Below, one piece after another: positions 9,880 through 18,093 of a stretch of 64,000 nucleotides of DNA. Position numbers and translations under genes: made by a program. The notes beneath the pieces are model-generated. The model saw nothing but the letters and a program-made list of their open reading frames with translations, ran no database searches and was not told the DNA's origin. Position 1 is the stretch's first letter. Each line of letters begins with the position of its first letter. The stretch comes from Corynebacterium sp. 122RC1 (lineage in GTDB: Bacteria > Actinomycetota > Actinomycetes > Mycobacteriales > Mycobacteriaceae), in the NCBI RefSeq assembly GCF_024580955.1, contig NZ_JANIKD010000003.1, positions 62,001 through 126,000 on the forward strand, read 5' to 3'.

Positions 9880-10665
9880 ATGAAAGTTGCGCTCTTTTCC
9901 ACCTGCATCGGTGATGCAATGTTCCCCGATGCCTCCAAGGCAACTGCCCTCGTGCTTTCTCGCCTTGGCTATGAAGTGGTCTTCCCAGAAGCCCAAACTT
10001 GCTGTGGCCAAATGCACGTGAACACCGGCTACCAAAAAGAAGCCGTGCCACTGATTGAAAATTATGTTGAGGCGTTTTCAGATTCCTCGATTGACTATGT
10101 TGTTGCCCCATCAGGCTCCTGCATCGGTGCTGTTCGCGAGCAACACGAGCACATCGCGGAGCGCTACGGCTCCCCTGCTTTGCGCGACGGTGCCCGCACA
10201 GCGGCGAAGAAGTCACTGGACCTGCCCGAGTTCCTGATCGACGTTGCCGGCGTAGAAAACGTGGGCGCCTTCTTCCCACACAAGGTCACCTATCACCCTT
10301 CCTGCCACGGTCTGCGCTTCATCAAGCTCGGCGACCGCCCGTACCGCCTGCTTGAGAATGTGGAAGGCCTGCAGCTCATTGACCTTCCAAACAAGGAAGA
10401 GTGCTGTGGCTTCGGCGGCACCTTCTCCCTGAAGAACGCCGCAACCTCCGCTGCAATGGTGTCTGATAAATGCCGCAACATTGAATCCACCGGTGCTGAA
10501 TTTGTCACCGGCGGCGATTCTTCCTGCCTGATGAACATCGCTGGCTCGCTTTCGCGCCAGCACGTAGGCATCCGCGCTATCCACATCGCCGAGATCCTGG
10601 CCTCCACCAAGGAGCACCCATGGACCCCAACCTCGGCTGCTTACTCGAAGGAGTTCATGCTGTGA
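9880..10665 (+). CDS. lutA: L-lactate utilisation protein A (CCG-domain subunit)
   Basis: Subunit of the iron-sulfur L-lactate dehydrogenase LutABC (LldEFG), which oxidises lactate to pyruvate. 261 residues with two CCG (DUF224) modules: TCCGQMHVNTGY near residue 46 and ECCGFGGTFSLK near residue 175, plus SCHGLRF between them. Such Cys motifs bind a non-canonical Fe-S cluster in heterodisulfide-reductase-like proteins. It is the first gene of lutABC; its stop codon overlaps the lutB GTG (GTGA). Likely controlled by the palindromic operator about 120 nt upstream. Confidence 0.95.
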   Translation: MKVALFSTCIGDAMFPDASKATALVLSRLGYEVVFPEAQTCCGQMHVNTGYQKEAVPLIENYVEAFSDSSIDYVVAPSGSCIGAVREQHEHIAERYGSPALRDGARTAAKKSLDLPEFLIDVAGVENVGAFFPHKVTYHPSCHGLRFIKLGDRPYRLLENVEGLQLIDLPNKEECCGFGGTFSLKNAATSAAMVSDKCRNIESTGAEFVTGGDSSCLMNIAGSLSRQHVGIRAIHIAEILASTKEHPWTPTSAAYSKEFML

Positions 10666-12188
10666 GCGTCCACCTTGGTACCCCAACCATGCCGCCTCGC
10701 GCCTCGGATAGCTCCGAGCTGCGCCTCGGCGAGAACTTTGTCAAAGCCGCGAATGATGGCCTGAACAACGCCACCCAGCGCCGCAACCTCACCAAGGCAA
10801 CCACCACGATCCGTGACAAGCGCCTGCGCGTCACTGCAGAAATCGAGGATTGGGAAGCACTGCGTGAGTCCGGTTCTCAGATCAAGCAGGATGTGGGCGC
10901 CCGCCTAGACGAGCTGCTGGTGCAGTTTGAGCAGGCAGTGACCGCCCGCGGTGGCCATGTCCACTGGGCCCGCGATGCGGAAGAGGCCTGCTCCATCATT
11001 GCCGGCCTGGTCAAGGAGACCGGCGAAGAGCACGTGGTGAAGATCAAGTCCATGGCAACCATGGAGATCGGCCTGAACGAGCACCTGCGCAAGGAAGGTA
11101 TTTCTGCCCAGGAGACGGACTTGGCTGAGCTCATTGTGCAGCTTGGCCACGACCGCCCTTCCCACATCCTGGTTCCTGCAATTCACCGCAACCGCGCGGA
11201 GATCCGCGACATCTTCATCCGCGAGATGCCCAACACCGACGAGTCCCTGACCACGGAGCCAGCCGACCTCGCCGAAGCCTCCCGCATGTTCCTGCGCGAA
11301 CAGTTCATGAAGGCCAAGGTGGCTATCTCCGGCGCGAACTTCGGCATCGCCGAAACCGGCACCGTGGCCATTATGGAATCCGAGGGCAACGGCCGCATGT
11401 GCCTCACCCTCCCCGACACCCTGATCTCCGTGATGGGCATCGAGAAGATCCTGCCCACCTACCAGGACCTTGAGGTGTTCCTGCAGCTTCTGCCACGCTC
11501 CTCCACTGGCGAGCGCCAGGCACCGTACGTTTCCACGTGGACCGGTGTGACGGAAGGCGATGGCCCCCAGAACTTCCACATCGTGCTGGTAGACAACGGC
11601 CGCACTGCGGTGCTGGCAAACGAACTTGGCCGCGAGGCACTCAAGTGCATCCGCTGCTCCGCTTGCCTCAACGTCTGCCCGGTGTACGAGCGCGCAGGCG
11701 GCCACGCATACGGCTCCACCTACCCCGGCCCAATCGGTGCAATCCTCACCCCACAGCTCACAGGCATCAAGGACAAGCACGATCCTTCCGCCTACCTTCC
11801 GTACGCCTCCTCGCTTTGCGGACGCTGCAATGAGGTGTGCCCGGTGAAGATCCCGTTCACCGACATCCTCCTCGAGCTGCGCCACCAGAAGATCGAGACG
11901 GACAAGCCCAAGATCGAAGCCGGCCTCATGGGCGCGATGCAGCTCGCTTGGGGCAACGCCACGCTGTGGAACACCCTCACCAAGATGGTCTTCATGGGCC
12001 GCATCTTGGGTGGCACCAACCACAAGATCACCCACATGCCAAGCTTCTTGGCCGGCTGGACCAACGTCCGCGACACCGCCGTGCCACCAAAGAAGTCCTT
12101 CCGCCAGTGGTTCAACTCCGAAGAGGCCCAGGCATTGCTTGACGACGCGCGCAAGCAAGCAGGCACCAACGGCGAGCAGGCGAAGTAA
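10662..12188 (+). CDS. lutB: L-lactate utilisation protein B (ferredoxin-type subunit)
   Basis: Electron-transfer subunit of the LutABC lactate dehydrogenase, 508 residues. The N-terminal LUD domain is followed by two 4Fe-4S motifs, [15 protein letters not shown] and [13 protein letters not shown], then a C-terminal DUF3390-like helical tail. The start is the GTG at 10662, which overlaps the lutA stop and has AAGGAG 9 nt upstream; the ATG at 10620 lies inside lutA and has no RBS. The 4-nt overlap implies coupled translation. Confidence 0.95.
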   Translation: MSVHLGTPTMPPRASDSSELRLGENFVKAANDGLNNATQRRNLTKATTTIRDKRLRVTAEIEDWEALRESGSQIKQDVGARLDELLVQFEQAVTARGGHVHWARDAEEACSIIAGLVKETGEEHVVKIKSMATMEIGLNEHLRKEGISAQETDLAELIVQLGHDRPSHILVPAIHRNRAEIRDIFIREMPNTDESLTTEPADLAEASRMFLREQFMKAKVAISGANFGIAETGTVAIMESEGNGRMCLTLPDTLISVMGIEKILPTYQDLEVFLQLLPRSSTGERQAPYVSTWTGVTEGDGPQNFHIVLVDNGRTAVLANELGREALKCIRCSACLNVCPVYERAGGHAYGSTYPGPIGAILTPQLTGIKDKHDPSAYLPYASSLCGRCNEVCPVKIPFTDILLELRHQKIETDKPKIEAGLMGAMQLAWGNATLWNTLTKMVFMGRILGGTNHKITHMPSFLAGWTNVRDTAVPPKKSFRQWFNSEEAQALLDDARKQAGTNGEQAK

Positions 12189-12202
12189 AGGAAGTGCCAA
12201 AC

Positions 12203-12829
12203 ATGGACGCAAAAACAGAGATTCTTGAGCGCATCCGCAACGCCAACGCTTTGGCACACGCCCCCGAGCGTGTGGAGACCTCAAGGGACTACATCCAACA
12301 CACCGACCTGCCCGCAGACGAGTTGCGTGAATTGCTGATTGACCGCCTTGTGGACTACAAGGCGCAGGTAGTCCGCAGCTCAGCAGAGGACCTGGGAAAG
12401 ACAATCCTGGAGGTGCTCAACGAGCGCGGCGCCAAAGACATCCGCTTTGCGCCAGGTCTCGACCCCGCGCTCTTCGAGGGTTTTTCCGGCACCGCCGAGG
12501 CGGACTCCACCTCCGTGGACCCACGCACCCTCAATGATGTTGATGCCGTGGTCACGGATTCCCACGTGGCAAGTGCCCAAACGGGCACGATCTGCCTGGA
12601 GTCCGGCGACCTCTGCGGCCGCCGCGCCCTCACGCTCGTACCCGACTGCCACGTCTGCATCGTGCGCATGGAAAACGTGGTGTACGGCGTCCCTGAGATG
12701 GTGGCAAAGCTCAGCCACGAGCTGCCAAACACCATGATCTCCGGACCATCGGCCACCTCAGACATCGAGCTCAACCGCGTGGAGGGCGTTCACGGCCCCC
12801 GCACCCTAATCTGTGTGATCGTGGATTAA
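12203..12829 (+). CDS. lutC: L-lactate utilisation protein C
   Basis: Third component of the LutABC lactate oxidation system, a LUD-domain protein of 208 residues. Family segments visible include [24 protein letters not shown] and [14 protein letters not shown], and the C-terminal [20 protein letters not shown], which is nearly invariant in LutC. The ATG at 12203 is preferred over the GTG at 12194 because AAGGAAG lies about 8 nt in front of it. It starts 14 nt after lutB and ends the operon ahead of a hairpin. Confidence 0.95.
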   Translation: MDAKTEILERIRNANALAHAPERVETSRDYIQHTDLPADELRELLIDRLVDYKAQVVRSSAEDLGKTILEVLNERGAKDIRFAPGLDPALFEGFSGTAEADSTSVDPRTLNDVDAVVTDSHVASAQTGTICLESGDLCGRRALTLVPDCHVCIVRMENVVYGVPEMVAKLSHELPNTMISGPSATSDIELNRVEGVHGPRTLICVIVD

Positions 12830-12844
12830 CCGAGAAACTCTACT

Positions 12845-12876
12845 CCCAGCAGGTTTGGTCAGCCACACCTGCTGGG
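12845..12876 (+). terminator. Hairpin after lutABC
   Basis: Perfect 10-bp arms CCCAGCAGGT (12845-12854) and ACCTGCTGGG (12867-12876), 12-nt loop, 16 nt after the lutC stop. Only a weak U-rich stretch follows, so termination may be partial. Confidence 0.6.
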
Positions 12877-12911
12877 TGCTAATATGAGCCAGGTTGCAAT
12901 CCGCAATCCAA

Positions 12912-12984
12912 GTCTCCGTAGCTCAGTGGATAGAGCATTGGTTTCCGGTACCAAAGGTCGCACGTTCGAATCGTGTCGGGGACA
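12912..12984 (+). tRNA. tRNA-Arg (anticodon CCG)
   Basis: Cloverleaf with a 7-bp acceptor stem GTCTCCG/CGGGGAC (one G-T pair), D-arm GCTCAGTGGATAGAGC, anticodon stem TTGGT/ACCAA with loop TTCCGGT, and TTCGAAT in the T loop. Anticodon CCG reads the CGG arginine codon. No CCA is encoded. A strong terminator follows within a few bases, so it is a single-gene transcript. Confidence 0.95.
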
Positions 12985-12986
12985 CA

Positions 12987-13015
12987 AAAACACCGCCTTA
13001 CGGCGGTGTTTTGTA
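12987..13015 (+). terminator. Terminator of tRNA-Arg
   Basis: Arms AAAACACCGCC (12987-12997) and GGCGGTGTTTT (13002-13012), loop TTAC, running into a T-rich stretch. Classic intrinsic terminator. Confidence 0.9.
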
Positions 13016-13115
13016 TTTCTACAGTGCCCCACTCAATGCCCTGACCCGCTGCTTTCACTCCGGGGCGTCCTACCTTGTGAACTTGAACCTGGTGACGTCG
13101 GTAGCGGATTCTCCC

Positions 13116-13538
13116 TTAGCCTGCCCACTGAAGCAGTGCCTTGATCTCCTGCTTTGCGTGTGGAGTGAGCGCTTTGTTGTCTCGGAGCATTTGTGCGCCT
13201 CGGAGCCGGATGAACTGGCGATATTCCTCGGCATTTTCCGGGCTTTGGGTTTCTACCGTCTCCCGGGCCTGGTGCATTTGGCTCATGTCCTGCAGCACCT
13301 GGCGGCGGATCACCCAGCGCCCCCAAAGCAAAATCAGGGCGCACACGAGTGCAACCACGGCAGCGGCGGGCGTCCAGAGGTACAGCAACCCAGCTAGGAC
13401 CATGAGGGCTGTCACCAGTACACCAACTGAATGTACGTAATCCTGGCGGTCCTTGGAGAGCGTCTGCTGCCCCACCGCGATAAACGTTTCTTTGAAACTC
13501 GGGCGAGCATTGCCGTTGTGTGAAGAAGATGTAGACAT
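13116..13538 (-). CDS. Small two-helix membrane protein of unknown function
   Basis: 140 residues. A polar N-terminus of about 35 residues is followed by two adjacent hydrophobic segments (roughly residues 39-57 and 60-75) and a charged, helical, Gln/Glu-rich C-terminal half. I do not recognise a family. It is the last gene of the minus-strand run after the PTS and HAD genes. Its RBS-like AGGAA lies inside the 12-bp tandem repeat that separates it from the HAD gene, so repeat number could affect its translation. Confidence 0.7.
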   Translation of the reverse strand: MSTSSSHNGNARPSFKETFIAVGQQTLSKDRQDYVHSVGVLVTALMVLAGLLYLWTPAAAVVALVCALILLWGRWVIRRQVLQDMSQMHQARETVETQSPENAEEYRQFIRLRGAQMLRDNKALTPHAKQEIKALLQWAG

Positions 13539-13545
13539 TTTTCTG

Positions 13546-13579
13546 TTCCTAGCCCTATTCCTAGCCCTATTCCTAGCCC
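13546..13579. repeat. 12-bp tandem repeat, 2.8 copies
   Basis: TTCCTAGCCCTA occurs twice in perfect tandem (13546-13557, 13558-13569) and a third time as 10 bases (13570-13579). The last copy runs over the stop codon of the HAD gene at 13573. On the minus strand each unit contains AGGAA, a Shine-Dalgarno-like sequence. Confidence 0.9.
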
Positions 13580-14355
13580 TGCGTACGCAGGTATTCTACG
13601 GCGGATTCGGTGACCACATCCACAGCCTGCTGCACCTCGGCGGGTGCATGTGGGAAGCTCACGGAGACGTCAGCCACCTTGTGCATATCCAGGTCATTCC
13701 AGGAATCGCCGAGGGTGTGCACTTCCACGGTTTCTCCGAGTTCTTGTTCCACGAGTTCGCGCAGGTGAGTCAAGCCAGTTCCCTTGTTGGCGCCGTGTGG
13801 CACCAGGTCTAGGAAGTTCTGGTTGCGATGTACCTCTACCGCGCAACCAACATTCTCCCGTAGCCACTGCTCCACCTGCACAAACTCGGGCTCGGGCAGG
13901 TCCACCCACAATGGGACGCCCACGAACTGGTGCTTGTCCAGGTCCGCCACATCCAATGGCACAAAATCCAAAATCAGATCCGTTGCCCCCTCGCTGGAAA
14001 TGTTATTTGCCAGTTGCACGTCGGGGCTATCCAAGGTGGTGGCAAATATCGCCACACCCTTGCGCGCACCGAACTCACCCAACACCTCACGTACCACCGA
14101 TGTTGGGATGGTGTCCGCGATGATCGGCGAAAAGTCCTTGTCAGTTACCACGGCACCGGTGTAGAGGACGTAGTAATCAAAGGGCAACGCCTCTTGTTCA
14201 ATGGCCAACTTGGTAGCCTCAATGGATTTGCCGGTGTTGCACACCGCGATGTTCCCGCGGCTCCGCCATTCCTCCAAGGCTTCTTTGGTTCCAGGTGCCA
14301 CTTTGCGATTGAAGAACAGTGTGCCGTCGAGGTCAATGCTTGCGAGTTTTTTCAT
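13573..14355 (-). CDS. HAD-superfamily hydrolase (Cof-like sugar phosphatase)
   Basis: 260 residues. The N-terminal DLDGTLFF gives the HAD nucleophile and acid (Asp8, Asp10). CNTGKS is motif II, and GDSWNDLDMHKVADVSVSFPHAP is the metal-binding motif IV. A type IIB cap lies between them. These enzymes remove phosphate from sugar phosphates or related metabolites. It lies 190 nt downstream of the PTS IID gene on the same strand, so a sugar phosphate made by that PTS is a plausible substrate, by context only. RBS AGGGAA precedes the ATG. Confidence 0.88.
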   Translation of the reverse strand: MKKLASIDLDGTLFFNRKVAPGTKEALEEWRSRGNIAVCNTGKSIEATKLAIEQEALPFDYYVLYTGAVVTDKDFSPIIADTIPTSVVREVLGEFGARKGVAIFATTLDSPDVQLANNISSEGATDLILDFVPLDVADLDKHQFVGVPLWVDLPEPEFVQVEQWLRENVGCAVEVHRNQNFLDLVPHGANKGTGLTHLRELVEQELGETVEVHTLGDSWNDLDMHKVADVSVSFPHAPAEVQQAVDVVTESAVEYLRTQG

Positions 14356-14464
14356 AATTGTTCCCTAAGGTGTTGGTGCGCAGGCTTTACAGCAGTGAAC
14401 AGGCAAATGCGATTACACGGACTGGACTGCGGGCCACTTGCCAATAGTTACCTTCTCAAGACGC

Positions 14465-14503
14465 AGGCCGCGGTCCCAGATTATTGCTGGTGCACCGCGG
14501 CCT
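14465..14503 (-). terminator. Hairpin between PTS IID and the HAD gene
   Basis: Perfect 10-bp arms AGGCCGCGGT (14465-14474) and ACCGCGGCCT (14494-14503) with a 19-nt loop. No strong U tract follows on the minus strand, so it may be a partial terminator, leaving lower expression of the HAD gene. Confidence 0.5.
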
Positions 14504-14545
14504 ATGCTGTGCCGCTTGAAGGTGCGGCGGAAGTGATTGGATCGC

Positions 14546-15421
14546 TTAAGGGGCGAGGATACCTGCCCAGTAGCCAAGAATACCCACGGCGAACATGCCG
14601 AAGATGATCCAGATTGCATTGACCTTCTTGCGCAGAAGCCACATGCAGAGGAACGTCAGGCCCAGTGCAACGAGGCCAGGCAGGAGGGCATCCAGGGTGT
14701 CCTGCATGGTGGTGACCACCGTCTCACCCTCTTGGTTGGTGTACTCGGTGAGCACGAATGGGATATTGATACTGGTCCACTTGCTCACCAGGGAGCCCAT
14801 CACAAACAGACCCATGATGGACGCGATCTGCGTGAGGCGCTGCAGCGTATGGCCGCCAACCTCAGAAACCACCTCAATACCCTTCTGGTAGCCGGCCTTG
14901 AAGCCGTACCAACGGGTAGCGATGCGCAGCACGCTCAGGCCAACGAAGAACAGCAGTGGGCCTAGCAGGTTACCGTTGATGGCAAGCGAGGCACCAAGCG
15001 CAGCAAGCACAGGGCGCGCGGTGCCCCAGAAGATCGGGTCACCCACACCGGCCAGGGGACCCATGAGGCCCACTTTCACGTTGGTGACGTCGGCTTCTGA
15101 AATATCCTCACCGGCTGCGCGCTGGCGCTCCATAGCGGTGGTCACGCCGAAGATTGAGGAGGCTACCCATGGTTGAGTGTTGAAGAACTCCAGGTGGCGG
15201 CCCAACGCAGCAGCCTGGTCTTCCTCCTTGTTGTAGAAGCGCTTGATCGCGGGGATCATGGTCACTGCCACACCGATTGCCTGCATGCGCTCGAAGTTGA
15301 AGGAGCCGAGCATGAAGGTGGAGCGCCAGTAGATGGACCAGTAGTCGCGCTTGGTCAATTCGGGGACGTCACGCTTTGGCAGGACGTCTGCACCTGGGTT
15401 GATTGGTTCAGGAGTAGTCAT
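14546..15421 (-). CDS. PTS mannose/fructose/sorbose family, IID component
   Basis: Membrane component of a mannose-family phosphotransferase permease, 291 residues. The family opening LTKRDYWSIYWRSTFMLGSFNFERMQ and GLMGPLAGVGDPIFWGTARP are diagnostic for EIID. Hydrophobic segments fill the C-terminal half. The ATG at 15421 (RBS AGGAA) is chosen over an upstream codon because the IID family begins here. It follows IIC by 13 nt, and with IIAB it makes a full permease; EI and HPr are not in this window. Confidence 0.93.
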   Translation of the reverse strand: MTTPEPINPGADVLPKRDVPELTKRDYWSIYWRSTFMLGSFNFERMQAIGVAVTMIPAIKRFYNKEEDQAAALGRHLEFFNTQPWVASSIFGVTTAMERQRAAGEDISEADVTNVKVGLMGPLAGVGDPIFWGTARPVLAALGASLAINGNLLGPLLFFVGLSVLRIATRWYGFKAGYQKGIEVVSEVGGHTLQRLTQIASIMGLFVMGSLVSKWTSINIPFVLTEYTNQEGETVVTTMQDTLDALLPGLVALGLTFLCMWLLRKKVNAIWIIFGMFAVGILGYWAGILAP

Positions 15422-15434
15422 GATGGTTCCTGCC

Positions 15435-16241
15435 TCACTCGAGTTCGTTGTCGTAGTTAGCACCCACACGCACTGGCTGTGCAGCACCTGGCGCCTTGAT
15501 GGCGTCGTGGAAACGTGGGTTGAGCTGGACGTAAATCACTGCCAGGCAGGCACCAATAATGCCCAGGCCCACCAGGTTCATGTCTGGGATGAAGGCGGCG
15601 ATTACGAAGCCCAGGAAGAAGAACGGCATGAGAGCCTTTGCCTTCATCATGTTGATCACCATGGCGTAACCAACAACCACAATGAAGCCACCGGCGATCT
15701 GTAGACCAACGGAGACCACCTCTGGGATGGAGTTGAGCCAAGTTTCCACTAGGTCAGTGCCGGCTGCCGCAGCAACGGCCGCGGTGGGAACCGCCACGCG
15801 CAGGCCCTGCAGAAGCAGCGCGCTGAAGTGCATGATTTCCACGCCTCTGAAGTTGGCGTCTTTGGCAAACCTGTCCGCTTGGTGCTGGAAGAACACCGCG
15901 ATAGTACGAACAAAGATAGTGAGCACCTGACCAGCCGCAGCCAGCGGAACAGCGATAGCAACACCTGTCTGGATGGGTTGCTCACCGACGATCACCACCA
16001 CAGCGGCAATCGTGGAGGCGAGGGCGGCGTCTGGGGCCATTGCGGCGCCCACGTTCATCCAGCCGAGCGCGATGAGTTCGAGCGTACCGCCGAGGATAAT
16101 GCCGGTTTCGAGGTCGCCCAGCACAAGGCCCATCAGAGTACAGGCCACGAGTGGGCGGTGGAACTGGCGCTCGTCGAGCACCGATGCCATACCCGCAACC
16201 AATGCCACGAGGATGACGAGGATAAATTGGGTGGTAGACAT
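15435..16241 (-). CDS. PTS mannose/fructose/sorbose family, IIC component
   Basis: Sugar-translocating membrane subunit, 268 residues with about seven to eight hydrophobic segments. Family features: ERQFHRPLVACTLMGLVLGDLETGIILGGTLELIALGWMNVGAAMAPD near the N-terminus, and the VGEQPIQTGVAIAVPLAAAGQ segment. Its ATG overlaps the stop codon of the IIAB gene by one base (TAATG-like), implying coupled translation. The C-terminal ~25 residues are polar and cytoplasmic. Confidence 0.93.
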   Translation of the reverse strand: MSTTQFILVILVALVAGMASVLDERQFHRPLVACTLMGLVLGDLETGIILGGTLELIALGWMNVGAAMAPDAALASTIAAVVVIVGEQPIQTGVAIAVPLAAAGQVLTIFVRTIAVFFQHQADRFAKDANFRGVEIMHFSALLLQGLRVAVPTAAVAAAAGTDLVETWLNSIPEVVSVGLQIAGGFIVVVGYAMVINMMKAKALMPFFFLGFVIAAFIPDMNLVGLGIIGACLAVIYVQLNPRFHDAIKAPGAAQPVRVGANYDNELE

Positions 16242-17224
16242 TACACCAATCCTTTTTCTTTGAGCTTGCCCATCATGTCAGTGCGCTGGCTGTTGGGAAC
16301 TTGCTGGAGGGTCATCTTCACGCCGAGGGCATCCAGGGCCTTGTAGGCGGCAACGTGCTCGTCGTCTACTGAAACGGCCTCGGTAATGAGGGTCATACCC
16401 TGTTTGAAGGTCACACCGCCAACATTGACTTCATTCACCTTCACGCCGGCTTCAATGAGCTTGAGCGCATCCATTGGGCTCTCCACCACGATCATGGTCT
16501 TCATGCCCTTGTACTCGGGGTTGAAGTACACGCGGATAGCCTTGTCCACGGGAAGCACGTTGGTGCGCGCTGAAGCAGGCCCCACTTGCAGGAGCAATTG
16601 CTTGCGCAGCTTGTCATTTGCCGCCGCGTCGCAAGCGGCAATGAGGGTTTGCGGCCCCCAGTGATTCACCCAGGAACCAGCAACCTGGCCATGGATGAGG
16701 CGGGAGTCGATGCGCAGGAAGACCACGTTCATGGTCTCGTTGGGGTCACGCGGGAAATTGGGATCAATCTCGCCTGCGGGAGCTGCAGCGGGAACGACGT
16801 CACCAGCAGGCTGTTCACCGGCTGGCTTCGGAGCCTTGCCACCTTTAAAGGCGCGGACGCCCGTGGACCCGGCTTTGAGGGCTTTTTTCACGAGGGACTC
16901 TACGGTGGCCCCAGAGCGCTTAGCGCCCTGGAATACCTCCATAAGCATGGGAATGTTCACACCAGATACCACGTCCGCATTTTCGCGTTCTGCAACAAAG
17001 CGCGCAGCGGCGTTGTAGGGGCTACCACCGAAAAGGTCCACCAAGAACACAACCTCTTCGCCGTCAGGGACAACGGCGGCGTAGGCATCGAGGAGATCAT
17101 CTGGGCCTTGGCCTGGCAGGAAAGTAATCGCGTGAGCGTTTTCCACCTTGCCAACGATCATTTCAGCGGACGCAAGGAGTGCTGGTGCTGATTCACCATG
17201 TGTAGCAATCACGATAGAAACCAT
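16241..17224 (-). CDS. PTS mannose/fructose/sorbose family, fused IIAB component
   Basis: Soluble phosphate-carrying subunit, 327 residues. The IIA domain opens with MVSIVIATHGE; His9 is the expected phospho-acceptor from HPr, and VVFLVDLFGGSPYNAA is a conserved IIA segment. A Pro/Ala-rich linker (about residues 130-165) leads to the IIB domain, where the active His lies in RIDSRLIHGQVAGSW. First gene of the permease operon. The substrate cannot be read from sequence; mannose, fructose, sorbose, glucosamine and N-acetylated sugars all use this family. Confidence 0.93.
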   Translation of the reverse strand: MVSIVIATHGESAPALLASAEMIVGKVENAHAITFLPGQGPDDLLDAYAAVVPDGEEVVFLVDLFGGSPYNAAARFVAERENADVVSGVNIPMLMEVFQGAKRSGATVESLVKKALKAGSTGVRAFKGGKAPKPAGEQPAGDVVPAAAPAGEIDPNFPRDPNETMNVVFLRIDSRLIHGQVAGSWVNHWGPQTLIAACDAAANDKLRKQLLLQVGPASARTNVLPVDKAIRVYFNPEYKGMKTMIVVESPMDALKLIEAGVKVNEVNVGGVTFKQGMTLITEAVSVDDEHVAAYKALDALGVKMTLQQVPNSQRTDMMGKLKEKGLV

Positions 17225-17711
17225 GTGCTTCTCCGTTTTGGTCAGCAGGAATTTTTGGATAAGCAACCGAACAGGCAGCCTGCCTCCGACCCGTATCGTG
17301 CAGTCCGCCGCCTTCAGTTGGACTCAGTGCGCCCCCCTCAAACGGGGCAGAACAAGCTTCTTCACCATGCCCGTTCCCACACTGGCCCAAATCCCACATT
17401 TTTTCGTTCCCCCGTTTAGGTCAGGTTCTACCGCGCGGACTTCCGTTCCAGTTCGGCGAATTTTCAAACACAGTCAGGCACAATTTCCAAAATACTCGGT
17501 ATTTTCCAGCGTTTTGGCAGGCGAGCAGGCTTACGTAATAACTATAAGAACATAGATAAAAACCAAGCTACCCCCGCTTGTGATCTATGTCACCTTCACG
17601 GCAACGGCCCAACAAACATCACAATTTACCCCCAAAAGGGGGCATTAATTTAATAACCTCGTTCACAAACTTTCATCTACGGTATTGACCCGATACAGCC
17701 GTGAAAGAAAT
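17225..17711. other. Divergent regulatory region upstream of the PTS operon
   Basis: About 490 bp with no convincing gene. An AT-rich part (about 17530-17700) holds an interrupted inverted repeat, ACATAGAT (17550-17557) with ATCTATGT (17583-17590), around an inner AAGC/GCTT pair. A 5-bp C5/G5 hairpin lies at 17629-17642. These probably belong to the PTS promoter (minus) and the region upstream of the riboswitch promoter (plus). No regulator gene is adjacent. Confidence 0.5.
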
Positions 17712-17739
17712 TTGACACCTCGCGCGACAATCGGACTAT
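17712..17739 (+). promoter_or_regulatory. Promoter of the ribM transcript
   Basis: Consensus -35 TTGACA (17712-17717) and -10-like GACTAT (17734-17739) with a 16-bp spacer, about 12 nt upstream of the FMN riboswitch. Confidence 0.7.
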
Positions 17740-17749
17740 GCTTGGGTTC

Positions 17750-17900
17750 AGTTCTCAGGGCGGGGCGAAATTCCCCACCGGCGGTGATACCAAGCATTGC
17801 TTGGGCAAGCCCGCGAGCGCCTCCCAACTGTTGGGAGGGTCAAGCAGATTGTGGTGAGATTCCACAGCCGACGGTCACAGTCCGGATGAAAGAGGACGGC
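17750..17900 (+). promoter_or_regulatory. FMN riboswitch (RFN element)
   Basis: The conserved RFN blocks are all present in order: AGGGCGGGGCGAAATTCCCC, ACCGGCGGTGAT, GCCCGCGAGCG, a variable hairpin (CTCCCAACTGTTGGGAG), then GATTGTGGTGAGATTCCACA, CCGACGGTCACAGTCCGGAT and GAAAGAGGA closing P1. It senses FMN and normally turns off the gene behind it when FMN is high. The downstream hairpin 17930-17975 (inner arms TTCCTGTG/CACAGGAA) is the likely expression platform. It has no U tract, so control may act on translation or by a weak terminator. Confidence 0.95.
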
Positions 17901-18093
17901 TGATAGCGAACTCAACGAGATCACGCGATGCACAATCGCTTTCCTGTGTTCCCACAGGAAGCACCGTGATTGCGCAATTGTCCGTGTACTCATTAGAGTT
18001 CCACTCAACCAACAGCCTTGGGGATTTACTGTTTGTGAACACGTGTTTGCTGCACAAATTGTGCCGCAAACCCCTCAACAAAGGATTGTTCAA

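Noticed and set aside
10905..12404. 499-codon frame opposite lutB and lutC
   Set aside because: lutB has clear Fe-S motifs in the plus frame; the reverse frame has no recognisable domain and crosses two genes.
12884..13397. Open frames across the tRNA-Arg gene
   Set aside because: The region folds as a clean tRNA with its own terminator; the frames are accidental.
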